From: Pseudoalteromonas fuliginea
GTDB taxonomy: Bacteria; Pseudomonadota; Gammaproteobacteria; Enterobacterales; Alteromonadaceae
Direction: 5' to 3'
NCBI RefSeq assembly: GCF_000690055.1
Contig: NZ_JJNZ01000026.1
Span: 1 to 64,000 of the forward strand
DNA: 64,000 nucleotides
The position numbers and the translations under genes are program-made. Under the pieces are notes generated by a model. That model was not told the origin of the DNA. It saw nothing but the letters and a program-made list of their open reading frames with translations, and did no database searches. Shown in pieces: positions 9,036 to 18,036 of this stretch. Each line of letters opens with the position of its first letter. The stretch's first letter is position 1.

Positions 9036-10139
9036 ATGTTAACCTCAGAGCAAAAACACCTTATACCTCACGCTACTCCTAAAAATGACGAAGACCCACA
9101 CGGGAAAATAATTGGCCAAGGTAAATTTAAATACAAAATAGACGCCCACTGGGGAAAGTTAAACCCCAATAAATACCCTATAGAAAATTGTCATGCGATG
9201 GTGATGGACTCACAAGGGATAATATTTATGATCACCGATAACACGACTAATAATATTTTAGTGTATAGCCAAAACGGTGAATTACTTGACGCTTTTGGAA
9301 GCTCTTTTCCTGGTGGACACGCTATAAAAATTGTAAAAGAAGGCGAGCAAGAATTTCTATACGTTGTAGATAGTGGCTGGATTGTTAATCGCCACTGGGA
9401 TGGTCACAGCACAGAGCAATGGGATAGCCCTACTAACAATGTCATTCCACAGGCTGGCTTTATTGCCAAAATGACCTTAGATGGCAAACTAATATACAGT
9501 ATCGGCCATCCACAAACGTGCGGTGCTTATAAACCCGAGCAACCTTTTCGCCCTACTGACATTGCCATTGCCCCCAATGGGGATTTATATGTCACCGATG
9601 GTTATGGCAGCGACTTTTTGCTGCATTATGATAAACAAGGTCGCTATATAAACCATTGGGGCGGTCACCATAATGAAGACAAAAATTACAATTTACACAA
9701 CACCCATGGGGTTGAAGTAGACTTACGTGATCCCTTAAATCCTACATTAATAGTAAGCTCTCGTTTTGAGCAATGTTTAAAAGTATTTTCGTTTGATGGT
9801 AAGTACCTTGATAGAATTAGCGCTAATGGGGCATATATTGGCGGTCCCGTGTTCAAAGGTGAACTATTTTATGCACCAGTTTGCTGGTCGCATATTGACA
9901 ATAAAAATGCTGACGATTCTGGTTTTATTAGTATATTTGATAAAAGTAACACGCTAATAGCTAATTTAGGGGCACCGCAACCGCAGTATATAAATGGAGA
10001 ACTACAGCCGATGCAAAGTAACGGGGACATTTTTAATCACGTGCATTGTATTTGCGTAGATCAAGACGACAACTTATATGTAGGTCAGTGGAACTCCTCT
10101 AAAACATACCCAATTAAATTAATAAAACAGTCATGCTAA
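9036..10139 (+). CDS. NHL-repeat six-bladed beta-propeller protein, PAL-like
   Basis: The 367-residue protein has repeated NHL blades (for example IENCHAMVMDSQGIIFMITD, PTDIAIAPNGDLYVTDGYG, VHCICVDQDDNLYVGQW). Histidines recur at the same place in several blades (CHAMV, GHAIK, THGVEV, HVHCI), as in the metal-binding centre of peptidyl-alpha-hydroxyglycine alpha-amidating lyase, so a lyase acting on a hydroxylated intermediate is possible (inference). No signal peptide is seen. A longer reading frame starts at 8985, but that ATG lies inside the PhyH terminator stem; the ATG at 9036, preceded by GGAAAA, fits better. The preceding dioxygenase could supply its substrate, reached by read-through or a separate promoter. 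Confidence 0.7.
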   Translation: MLTSEQKHLIPHATPKNDEDPHGKIIGQGKFKYKIDAHWGKLNPNKYPIENCHAMVMDSQGIIFMITDNTTNNILVYSQNGELLDAFGSSFPGGHAIKIVKEGEQEFLYVVDSGWIVNRHWDGHSTEQWDSPTNNVIPQAGFIAKMTLDGKLIYSIGHPQTCGAYKPEQPFRPTDIAIAPNGDLYVTDGYGSDFLLHYDKQGRYINHWGGHHNEDKNYNLHNTHGVEVDLRDPLNPTLIVSSRFEQCLKVFSFDGKYLDRISANGAYIGGPVFKGELFYAPVCWSHIDNKNADDSGFISIFDKSNTLIANLGAPQPQYINGELQPMQSNGDIFNHVHCICVDQDDNLYVGQWNSSKTYPIKLIKQSC

Positions 10140-10308
10140 GTTTAACGCTCTGAGAATAGTGTTTATTTTTAATAATGAGTACCTTGTACTCATTGTAAAG
10201 CATAAAACTCACAGGCTTAACAGCAAAAATACACCTAAAGCCATTCCCAGCATATTTAGTATTAGTTTATTTGTATTGTGTTAGGTAGTAGTAGCGATAC
10301 AAATAAAA

Positions 10309-10345
10309 AAACTGCGAAGCTATCATATAGATAAACCCGCAGTTT
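10309..10345 (-). terminator. Terminator after GH86
   Basis: AAACTGCG and CGCAGTTT are separated by 21 bases and followed by a T run on the minus strand, 30 bases beyond the GH86 stop. Confidence 0.65.
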
Positions 10346-10374
10346 GTTTATTACTAAACCTTTATTACACGTTT

Positions 10375-12420
10375 TTAGCGAGTAATACGTTTACTCATTT
10401 TAAAGTTTTGTAATGTTAGTGAACTAACTGCACCACCACTGTCAGGGAATGTAACTTCAATATTGTTAGTTTTTTTAATGTTATTATATGGCACTGGAAT
10501 TTCAATAACACCAAAGAAACGCTCACGTCCAAGGCCACCATTTTTTTGATCATATCCTCTAAAATCAGTAGGAATAGCGACTCTATTCCCATTAACAGTT
10601 ACAACTGGCGTTAACGACTTACCATGAGGGCGGCCAACACCTAAGCGCAATGTAGCCTCGCCATTAGCCCCTTTATCTACATTGTTAATAGTAAAGAACT
10701 GGGTCGCGTTGGCTGCAATATTTTTAACTACTGCACTTGCGTAATGCTTAGTCTCTTGATTAATATTGTTAATAACAACATTTTTTTGGTGACTCACTTT
10801 AATTATCATGGTTGACTCAGAGCCTAATACAACAGAGCTTGGTAGTGTTGTTCTGTTGCTGTTATCCAATACTGGTTTGCCTTGGGCATTAGGATATAAA
10901 TGCTTAATATTTACACCCGTTACGTTGTTAGAACCCTTGCCTAAAACACTTAAATCAATATTGGTCGGCGAAAATTCAAGGCTGTTTAATACCAAATAAA
11001 CATCTTTGCCATCAACATACGCGTCAGCTTGAATATCCATATCGCTTGCCCAGCTATCTATTCGCGTCCCTTTTATATCAGACCATAACTGGTAAAACTT
11101 AACCATTTCGGTGTAAACCCATTGCTCGCCGGTTTCACCTTGACCTTCTTTAGCTTGACGCAGTAAACGCCAGTAATAGGGAATAGTGTCGCTTATACGG
11201 CCCCATTCTGCTTTTAATGGAATAAACGGAATGGCTTTATCAATACGGTTTGGCCTTTCCATAAAGCTCATCAGCATAGAGCTCATTGCCTTTAGACATA
11301 ACCAGTCACGTTGCGGTGTCCATTTAGTACCAAATGAGCCTTGTAATTGAGAGCCATATTCGGAAATAACTAACGGCTTAATACTTCCCCATTTATAAGC
11401 CATATATTGCTCAACCATATCAAGGGTCGCTTCCATATTGCTGCCTTTTCGGTACTGTATTTGATGCTGACCACCAGGGCCACCTGGGAAATTTGGAAAG
11501 TCATATAAGTGCATCGAAATAAAGTCCATTTTATTTCCTGCAATATCTAAAAATGCCTTGTCGCGTTGCTTCCAGTTATCGAAAAATTGTGACCCTTTTT
11601 CATAATCAGGAAACGCCACCGTAAAGCCCCCTACTTTCACATCATTCAGTGCAGGGTTAGCATTAATCACATCAGCAACTGAGTTATGCAATCTAAAAAT
11701 GTCATAGAGGCTTTCTTTATCATAACCGGTATGCGGAAAGTCGTGCAGTTCAAACAGTGGCTCGTTCATTACCTCAACATACGTTGGGCGCTTTTGACCA
11801 AGGCTATCTGATGGGCCTGATTTAAAGTATTTTTGTAAAAACTGCGCCATGTAGTCGCCCATGGCTGTACCTAGTGGTTCAGCCGCAGTATCTCTTTGTG
11901 AGAAAGACCAATTTTGATTACCAATTTTAGTGCCATCAGGATAATAAGGATGTTGCTGTGCAGCGACAATTAAATCGCTGTTACGCCCTTCATGCTTTCG
12001 CATTGTTTTAGCTTGAGCTGTTGTAATATTGGTGTAATTCCATTTTACTCCGCCGCCATTTGTTGTTGCGGTTGCCGCGCTTGCATAACCTGGTTTTGCT
12101 GAATCTTCTGGTAATTGTGTTAGTTGATATTTCATGCCCCCTGTATCACGACCAAAGTACACATCGTAATCTTCTAAAAAATGGGTCATTAAATCAGGAT
12201 CAGCATTAGGCGCATTTAAGCTTTGAGCGTTATTTCCAAACCAGTCACTTTCGGTATTTGATGAATGTAACGTAATAAATTTACGACGATCGAAGCTATC
12301 AAACTGTCCTACAGCATGTTTTGTATCAATATTAAACTGCACTTTAACAGCGTGCACATTAAAGGTACTTGAAAGTAATAGCGCACTCGAAACCGTACAA
12401 TACAATGATCTTTTTTTCAT
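10375..12420 (-). CDS. GH86 beta-agarase/beta-porphyranase, secreted
   Basis: The 681-residue protein has a signal peptide (cleavage after NVHA, residue 24) and a GH86-type TIM barrel. The expected acid/base is E220 in VEVMNEPLFEL and the nucleophile E354 in VISEYGS. Two beta-sandwich regions fill the C-terminal third. GH86 enzymes are endo-hydrolases that cut beta-1,4 bonds in agarose or porphyran; which one is used cannot be decided here, but the P450 demethylation genes nearby favour methylated porphyran. A one-mismatch PUL operator lies between TTGCAT and TATATT promoter elements 67-78 bases upstream. It is paralogous to the broken GH86 at 15274-17195. Confidence 0.88.
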   Translation of the reverse strand: MKKRSLYCTVSSALLLSSTFNVHAVKVQFNIDTKHAVGQFDSFDRRKFITLHSSNTESDWFGNNAQSLNAPNADPDLMTHFLEDYDVYFGRDTGGMKYQLTQLPEDSAKPGYASAATATTNGGGVKWNYTNITTAQAKTMRKHEGRNSDLIVAAQQHPYYPDGTKIGNQNWSFSQRDTAAEPLGTAMGDYMAQFLQKYFKSGPSDSLGQKRPTYVEVMNEPLFELHDFPHTGYDKESLYDIFRLHNSVADVINANPALNDVKVGGFTVAFPDYEKGSQFFDNWKQRDKAFLDIAGNKMDFISMHLYDFPNFPGGPGGQHQIQYRKGSNMEATLDMVEQYMAYKWGSIKPLVISEYGSQLQGSFGTKWTPQRDWLCLKAMSSMLMSFMERPNRIDKAIPFIPLKAEWGRISDTIPYYWRLLRQAKEGQGETGEQWVYTEMVKFYQLWSDIKGTRIDSWASDMDIQADAYVDGKDVYLVLNSLEFSPTNIDLSVLGKGSNNVTGVNIKHLYPNAQGKPVLDNSNRTTLPSSVVLGSESTMIIKVSHQKNVVINNINQETKHYASAVVKNIAANATQFFTINNVDKGANGEATLRLGVGRPHGKSLTPVVTVNGNRVAIPTDFRGYDQKNGGLGRERFFGVIEIPVPYNNIKKTNNIEVTFPDSGGAVSSLTLQNFKMSKRITR

Positions 12421-12486
12421 AACTGTTACCTATCTTGGTGTAAAAATTAATCCTTTGTGTAAAGGCATGGAACTCACAATCAATAT

Positions 12487-12498
12487 AATGTTAACAAT
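12487..12498. promoter_or_regulatory. PUL operator (11/12), GH86 promoter
   Basis: AATGTTAACAAT matches the palindrome except at position 2. On the minus strand it lies between TTGCAT and TATATT, an 18-base spacer, the same geometry as at the TonB receptor promoter. Confidence 0.6.
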
Positions 12499-12752
12499 TA
12501 ACAAAATGCAACGATTAGTTAAAGTTTTGTTCAAATTTCACACTTTAGTGGTAATTAACGGGACTAAGTTAACGCCGTAAATGAACAAGCTGAACACCCT
12601 ATTTACAACTAGGTATTTAGAGAGTGTTAACTTTTTGAGGTTGAATTTGCTGCAGCATGCTTGGTTTTTAGCAAAACCAGAACCCAAGCATTTGATAAAA
12701 AATATTTTATGTGTGACTTTTAATTACATTCTAATTATTTCAGACGTTTTTC

Positions 12753-12764
12753 AGTGTTAACAAT
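12753..12764. promoter_or_regulatory. Distal PUL operator-like site (11/12)
   Basis: AGTGTTAACAAT lies about 333 bases upstream of GH86, far from any promoter I can place. It could be an auxiliary site for looping, or chance. Confidence 0.35.
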
Positions 12765-12968
12765 TTGTTGTTATTCATTCAAAAGGAAGATGACTAATGA
12801 TCACATTGGCTAACTTATTTTAGTGGGACTCACTCATAAAAAGTAATCTATAGAATTGCTGAATAGAATTTAATAAGTAACAGATCTGATTAACAAATAT
12901 AAACTTTATGAGTAAACTGGCTCAAAAATAAAGCATTTCTTTTTGTCATTTATAGTAAACATAAAAAA

Positions 12969-12994
12969 GCGCTGAGGGTATAAACCACCAGCGC
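12969..12994 (-). terminator. Terminator of the small TPR-like gene
   Basis: GCGCTG and CAGCGC arms with a partly paired interior are followed by TTTTTT on the minus strand. Confidence 0.6.
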
Positions 12995-13060
12995 GTTATT
13001 AATATCAAGTTAAGTCCACAAAAATCACATTCAATGGGGGCTAATTATACTTTTAAATAC

Positions 13061-13489
13061 TTAACCTTCCTCTTCAATAAGTGACTCTAGTAAGTCATGT
13101 ATTTCAGCTTTAAGCTCTTTGTCTTCAATTTTATTAGCACTGACTTTAGCGTTTTGTAAGTTTTTAATCGCTTCGTCTTTTTGACCTATTTCTAACTGTA
13201 ACGTAGCCATTGAAAAAGCAACCGATGACATATGATCTTTGTTATTAATTGCAATTGACTTCTCTAACGCTTTTTCATAAGTGGTGATCGCTTCTTCTAG
13301 CTCTTCGGTAAAATCAGCTAGGGTTTCCCATTGCACTGGGTGATCTTTAGACGTATTTTCGTTTTCCATACAAATAGCTTTTAATTGAGCAAATAAAGAC
13401 TCAAACTTTTCACGATCATTTTTATTAGCAGCCGTCATTAGTTCTTCTGCTAAGTCGTGTACCGCTTTGTATACTTTTGTGTTCATCAT
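13061..13489 (-). CDS. Small helical TPR-like protein
   Basis: The acidic, all-helical protein of about 142 residues has no signal peptide. The segment from about residue 75 (AITTYEKALEKSIAINN, then VAFSMATLQLEIGQKDEAIKNL) matches TPR spacing, so a cytoplasmic protein-binding role is likely. I do not recognise a named family. It has its own terminator. It is the first gene of a non-saccharolytic block that interrupts the agar region. The ATG at residue 2 is an equally possible start. Confidence 0.65.
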   Translation of the reverse strand: MMNTKVYKAVHDLAEELMTAANKNDREKFESLFAQLKAICMENENTSKDHPVQWETLADFTEELEEAITTYEKALEKSIAINNKDHMSSVAFSMATLQLEIGQKDEAIKNLQNAKVSANKIEDKELKAEIHDLLESLIEEEG

Positions 13490-13688
13490 TACGTGTTACC
13501 TTTTAATGCAGCTAAACTCAATTACTCACTCAATTTAGCCAAAATATAGCATTCAGCCATTACAAAACATGTTTTAACAACTGATTTATTTAATTTGGTC
13601 TATAGCGTAATAATACATTAATAATAAACATCGGGTAGGCGTTAAACACTTTGTGATTAAAATTTTACCGAAATTATTGCTTGTAACC

Positions 13689-13868
13689 TTAAATGCGAAA
13701 TAAACTCGCAAGCCAATCGAAGGTAAAGATGGTTGTAAATACCTTAAGCGCAATAACAGCTATAAACAATAAGAGAATTAGCGCTTTAGCTTTGTTACTT
13801 TTAAGATTGTTCCAATACAATAACTTTGCATTAAATTCTGTTTTTAACTTTGAAACAGCTTCTTTCAT
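13689..13868 (-). CDS. Small single-span membrane protein, 59 residues
   Basis: This short gene begins MKEAVSKLKTEF, has a basic middle (NNLKSNKAKA) and then one hydrophobic span (LILLLFIAVIALKVF), ending SLFRI. AGGA lies seven bases before the ATG, which is the main reason to accept it. The amphipathic start and single span suggest a small inner-membrane protein; the function is unknown. An 81-residue frame on the other strand at 13693-13938 overlaps it, but has no ribosome-binding site and an unlikely composition. Confidence 0.6.
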   Translation of the reverse strand: MKEAVSKLKTEFNAKLLYWNNLKSNKAKALILLLFIAVIALKVFTTIFTFDWLASLFRI

Positions 13869-14149
13869 GATAATTCCTGATCAAATATTTTTGTACAGTA
13901 ATTGTAACAACCACAAGTTACTCAAACTGATTTCATAACATTTTTAACTACCTTTAGAGTAAACCATTTAATAATGTCTGCACTATATAAAATGTAACAA
14001 GGGATTTTTCATCTAGATTAATGCCGTAACTACTGTGTACACACAAATTAAAGGGATGGTTTTTTAATTAAGCAAACAGCGAATAATAAATTCAGTGCTA
14101 CACTAACAGCTAACTTAAACTCGTTGACAACCAATTCAATTAGCAAATT

Positions 14150-14536
14150 ATGAAACAATGTAATCAATGCGGTAAGTGCTGTATTAAATACGGTGGTGGC
14201 GATTTAAGCGCATCAAAAGAAGAAATTGATTTATGGGAGCTTTTTAACCCCGAAATCTATGAATACGTGAAAAACGACGAAATTTGGTTTGACCCAAAAA
14301 CAGGATTGAGACTAGATGCTTGCCCTTTTTTAGAAATTGCGCCTAAAAAAGATCCCTTGGCTAAAAACATGTACACCTGCAGTATTTATCTCGACCGCCC
14401 AGAGGACTGTCGCCACTACCCTAGCCTCATTCCTGAAATGATCAGAGACGAATGCGAGATGATTGAACCTATCGACATAAAGAATCAAACCAGAGCTCAA
14501 CATAAACTCGATATACTTATGATTGATAGTCGATAA
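14150..14536 (+). CDS. YkgJ family cysteine-cluster protein
   Basis: The 128-residue protein has the YkgJ-type cysteine pattern: CNQCGKCC at residues 4-11, then ACPFL, CSIYLDRPEDCRHYP and a last cysteine near ECEMI. Such proteins bind zinc or an Fe-S cluster; the biochemical role is unproven. No signal peptide is seen. It stands alone on the plus strand, with a leader of about 280 bases that has no clear operator. It converges on the membrane-protein gene at 14566. Confidence 0.8.
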   Translation: MKQCNQCGKCCIKYGGGDLSASKEEIDLWELFNPEIYEYVKNDEIWFDPKTGLRLDACPFLEIAPKKDPLAKNMYTCSIYLDRPEDCRHYPSLIPEMIRDECEMIEPIDIKNQTRAQHKLDILMIDSR

Positions 14537-14565
14537 TTCTCTTTTAAACTGCAACAGGTTATTGG

Positions 14566-14934
14566 TTAGTTTTTATTTTTAAAAAAGAGTAAATCTGTAT
14601 ACCAACAACCTATAGCAACTACAATAGAGCCAAAGCAAATTAAAAAAAAGGGCCCTATAGGCTCAACCCAACCTATTGAAATAATTATAATAAATGGAGT
14701 TGCACTCGCTAAAAGAACCATAGGTAAATTAAAAACATTAAATTTTTTTAATAAAATTGATATTGGTACCCCATAAACAAGTAGTGCGGGATAGACATAA
14801 AATAAGCTTCCGCCGACCATTGCAGCCGAAAATACTATTGTATCTAAATAGCTTTTTGAGGGCTGAGATCCAAACAGAGCAAATACAATAGCAAGTAAGG
14901 TACAAGCAGGAAATAAGGCTAAAGGGCCTATCAA
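14566..14934 (-). CDS. Small integral membrane protein
   Basis: The roughly 122-residue product has about four hydrophobic spans (LALFPACTLLAIVFALFG; TIVFSAAMVGGSLFYVYPAL; VLLASATPFIIIISIGWV; FFLICFGSIVVAIGCW) and a basic C-terminus. I do not recognise the family. The start is uncertain: the frame used begins with TTG, and AAGGGA about 30 bases upstream suggests that translation may begin earlier at a non-ATG codon. It faces the ykgJ-type gene and shares the 29-base gap between them. Confidence 0.5.
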   Translation of the reverse strand: MIGPLALFPACTLLAIVFALFGSQPSKSYLDTIVFSAAMVGGSLFYVYPALLVYGVPISILLKKFNVFNLPMVLLASATPFIIIISIGWVEPIGPFFLICFGSIVVAIGCWYTDLLFFKNKN

Positions 14935-15273
14935 TATAACAGCAATAAATTTGATAAATAATCCCTTTTAATCAGGTGTTGTTCTGTGCCATTAAGCCTT
15001 AAATTAATGTGTATCTATGCAATAGATTTTAAAGAGCTTTTAACACAGTAAATGAGAACCTCAATACGTTAGGACAATCATGCCGATAACAAGGCATCTA
15101 TATTCTTTTCCGCCAACAGCACAAGTAAGTATAATACACATTAAGATCAATCACTAATGTATACGAATTATGCCATCTATTTTTAAAATTGAATAAGACT
15201 TCTGTTACAACTAAGGCCACTAATAATTAGTGACCTTGCTTTTTATAACATAACAAATAGTTAGTTTTTTAAA
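14935..15273. other. Intergenic region, 339 bases
   Basis: It contains an imperfect 10-base hairpin (15213-15237, AAGGCCACTA with TAGTGACCTT) that may end transcripts from either side. No gene or operator copy was seen. Confidence 0.5.
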
Positions 15274-17195
15274 TTAAATATCATCACTGTACTCAAACGC
15301 TTGAAGCGTCACGCTACTAACAAATCCGCCATCATCTGGGTATGTAACTAATATCGTATTATTGGTTTTTAACAGCTCGTTTGGAACTTCGATTTCTAGC
15401 ATGCTAAATACTTGTGGGCGAAATACTTGTTCATCACCGGCATAATCGGTTGGTACAGTAACTAAAGTGCCATTTACTTTAACGATAGGTTGTTGAGCTA
15501 AATCATGCTCTCTACCAAAACTTAAACGCAATATACCTTTACCATATTCACTTGTTTTTACATCGTTAATGTTAAATTTAAGCGCTGTATTGGATTTAAT
15601 TGGCTGTTTGTAGGTTGTTGCATAGTATTTATGCTCGTCAGACTCAGCAGTAATTTTTATATTGTTGCTGAACGTATATTCAATAATTACTGTGGCTTCT
15701 GCACCTATGTTAATGCTTTTTGGTAACTCATTTTTTACACCAATATTTTGTGATGTTGTTGTAAGTGTTGACTCACCATTAGCAAAGTGCAAGTGCTTAA
15801 TTTTAATGTTATTAATCGGATTGCTTGGTAGCTCTGTTAAATTTAGCAAGGCGCTATTAGCACTTGTTTCTAAATTACTGATAATTACATATGCCTTGTT
15901 CTTGTTTACGTAACTATCTACTAATAAGTCGGCTTCATTTGAGTCAGTATTAACACGTGTGCCATTTACATCTGACCACAATCGATAAAATTTAATAATG
16001 TCGGTGAATACATATTCATCGCCTGTTTCACCTGTTTTTTCGTCATTGTGGCGTAGTAAGCGCCAAGCATAATCGCGTCCCTCATTACCACTCCACTCTG
16101 CTTTTGCTAAACTAAATGGAATGGCTTTAAGTATGAGATTAGGTTTAGCCATAAATTGCATCATCATAGGGCTAAACGATTTCATAGTTTGCCAGTCATT
16201 TATTGCAGTCCATGGCGTTGCTTCTGTTTTATGGTCACGCCCGCCGTATTCCGAAATCATGAAAGGTTTTACCTTACCTAGTTAAGCTTTTCGTATTGCT
16301 CCATCATGTCCATAGTGGCTTCTATACGGGCTCCTTTAAAGTTAGCAACGCCTTTATCGCGGTTTAAATAGCCAAAGTCGTAAAGATGAATCGAAAAATA
16401 ATCCATGTATTCACCACTGGTATCTAAAAATAGCTTCATTCGCTCATCCCAACGATTAAAATTGTTATCGTCAAACCATGGAAAAGCAGTGGTGAACCCA
16501 CCAATCTTAATACTTGTATTAACTTTTCGTATGCCTTGGGCTACTTCGTTATGAAAAATAAATGTATCGATAGGCTTACCGTGATGTACATCAACAAGTT
16601 CGTAAAGTGGCTCATTAAGTATTTCAAGGTATTGTGGCCGTGCTGGGCCTTTGTTCGGTCCTTGGTTGTCATTTCGATAAAATTCATTTACAAAATTCCC
16701 CATATATTGACCCACAGCATCGGTATTAGCAAAGCTCCATTCGCCTTTGCCTTTATGATTACCAATCCAAAACTGATTAATTTGCCCGCCTATCATTACG
16801 TGGGATCTATTATCGTATTTATGAAGCTTCGACAACGTTTTACCATAATAATCTTCGCGAGCAGTTTTGCCATAAGCAGCGATACTATCAGGGCTTGCGT
16901 ACCCTAGATTATTTGGGTTCTGCTCAACTTGAGTCGCGTAATACGGCATAGAACCGTTATCACGACCAAAGTACACATCAAGGTCGTTAAGTAAGTAGTC
17001 GAGCTTATCTTCTTCCCCCTTCCAATCGGTTGTTGTTAGCATCGAGTGCATAACAATATATTTGCTTCTATCAAAGGTTGATAGGCCGTCAATACTTCGC
17101 TTTACGTTTAAATTTACGGATACTTCTGGCTGCGCGACTAAATTGCATGATGCAGTACATGCAAATGCAATTAAAAGTGAGCTAATGACTTTCAT
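15274..17195 (-). pseudogene. GH86 agarase/porphyranase broken by a -1 frameshift
   Basis: Two frames together make one GH86. The first (17195-16278) carries a signal peptide and the acid/base motif LEILNEPLYEL; the second (16260-15274) carries the nucleophile motif MISEYGG and the C-terminal domains. The first frame ends EQYEKLN at a TAG. Reading the second frame upstream gives GKVKPFMISEYGG, which matches WGSIKPLVISEYG in the intact paralogue at 10375. Only two bases, TA, remain between the N and G codons, so one base is missing near 16282. The break separates the two catalytic glutamates, so neither part should be active. It could also be a sequencing error. It is last in the esterase-ADH transcript. 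Confidence 0.85.
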
Positions 17196-17206
17196 GTGTT
17201 ATCTCC

Positions 17207-18025
17207 TTATTTTAATTGTGTGTGAGTTTTGCTTTCTAATTGAGCAAAAAAGATCATAGTTTTAGCTACATGTTCGTGCCAATACTCCCAGCAATGGGTG
17301 CCTGCAAAAATATCGAACGTATGAGGAACATTTTCATCAACTAGCTTTTTTGCAAGCGCAGTATTAGCACTAAAAAGTACATCGTCTTTTCCGCAATCAA
17401 ATCGCAGTGGCGGTAATTTCTTTTTATTCGCGATCAATGTTTTAAACACGTCGCCTTTGTACTTATCAGTGGTTTTTTTTAGTGGCTTTAGAGTATGTTC
17501 ATCAACAAAGTGATTAAAGTCGTCAAGCTTAGTAATTGATGAATGCGCTGATATACCGCTAAAAATAGTTGGATGCTTTGCACCTAAACATAATGCTCCA
17601 TACCCTCCCATTGAAAGGCCCGTAATATAAATATTTGATGAGCTCGAGCACATTGGTTGAGTTTGAATAACAGCGCTAATCACATCATCAACTATCCATG
17701 CTTCATAATCTGCATTTTTAAGTGGCAAATACCCGCTGCCCTCGGCGTGCGCGCCATCTGATGGCATCACTAATACAAACTCGTTAAGGCCACTGCTACG
17801 AAGCTGCTGATACACTTTATGTACACCCCCTAGCTGGCTCCACACCCAGTGGCTACCATACACACCATGCAGTAATACAATTATAGGTACATTTTTATTA
17901 CTGGTTGCTTCTTGGTAAATGCTTATATCACCTCGCCCTTTTAAGTGACTGCTATACGCGGTTAGCGTTACAAAGTTATCAGCGGTGTAACAGTTATTTG
18001 ATACCTCTAAACGATGAATTGCCAT
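17207..18025 (-). CDS. Esterase-D-like alpha/beta hydrolase
   Basis: The 272-residue protein belongs to the putative esterase family (PF00756) that includes S-formylglutathione hydrolase. The nucleophile serine is in GLSMGGYG, the oxyanion region in LLHGVYGSHWVW, the acid in RFDCGKDD and the histidine in GTHCWEYWHEH. No signal peptide is seen, so it is cytoplasmic. It lies 11 bases after the Zn alcohol dehydrogenase and 11 bases before the GH86 pseudogene, so the three are co-transcribed. Next to a demethylating P450 it may act on a formyl or acyl ester, or remove acyl groups from sugars; the substrate is unproven. Confidence 0.8.
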   Translation of the reverse strand: MAIHRLEVSNNCYTADNFVTLTAYSSHLKGRGDISIYQEATSNKNVPIIVLLHGVYGSHWVWSQLGGVHKVYQQLRSSGLNEFVLVMPSDGAHAEGSGYLPLKNADYEAWIVDDVISAVIQTQPMCSSSSNIYITGLSMGGYGALCLGAKHPTIFSGISAHSSITKLDDFNHFVDEHTLKPLKKTTDKYKGDVFKTLIANKKKLPPLRFDCGKDDVLFSANTALAKKLVDENVPHTFDIFAGTHCWEYWHEHVAKTMIFFAQLESKTHTQLK

Positions 18026-18036
18026 TTTATGCTCCT

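Larger units (their letters stand above)
12421..13060. other. 640-base intergenic region with two operator copies
   Basis: The stretch holds the GH86 promoter with one operator (12487-12498), a distal operator-like site (12753-12764) and the terminator of the gene at 13061. I see no convincing gene; a short plus-strand frame at 12581 lacks a ribosome-binding site. Confidence 0.6.

Noticed and set aside
12581..12758. Short plus-strand frame beginning MNKLNTLFTTRYLE in the GH86 upstream gap
   Set aside because: No ribosome-binding site, unlikely composition, and it runs through operator-like DNA.
13693..13938. 81-residue plus-strand frame
   Set aside because: It is the shadow of the minus-strand gene at 13689-13868, which has a clear ribosome-binding site and a membrane span.
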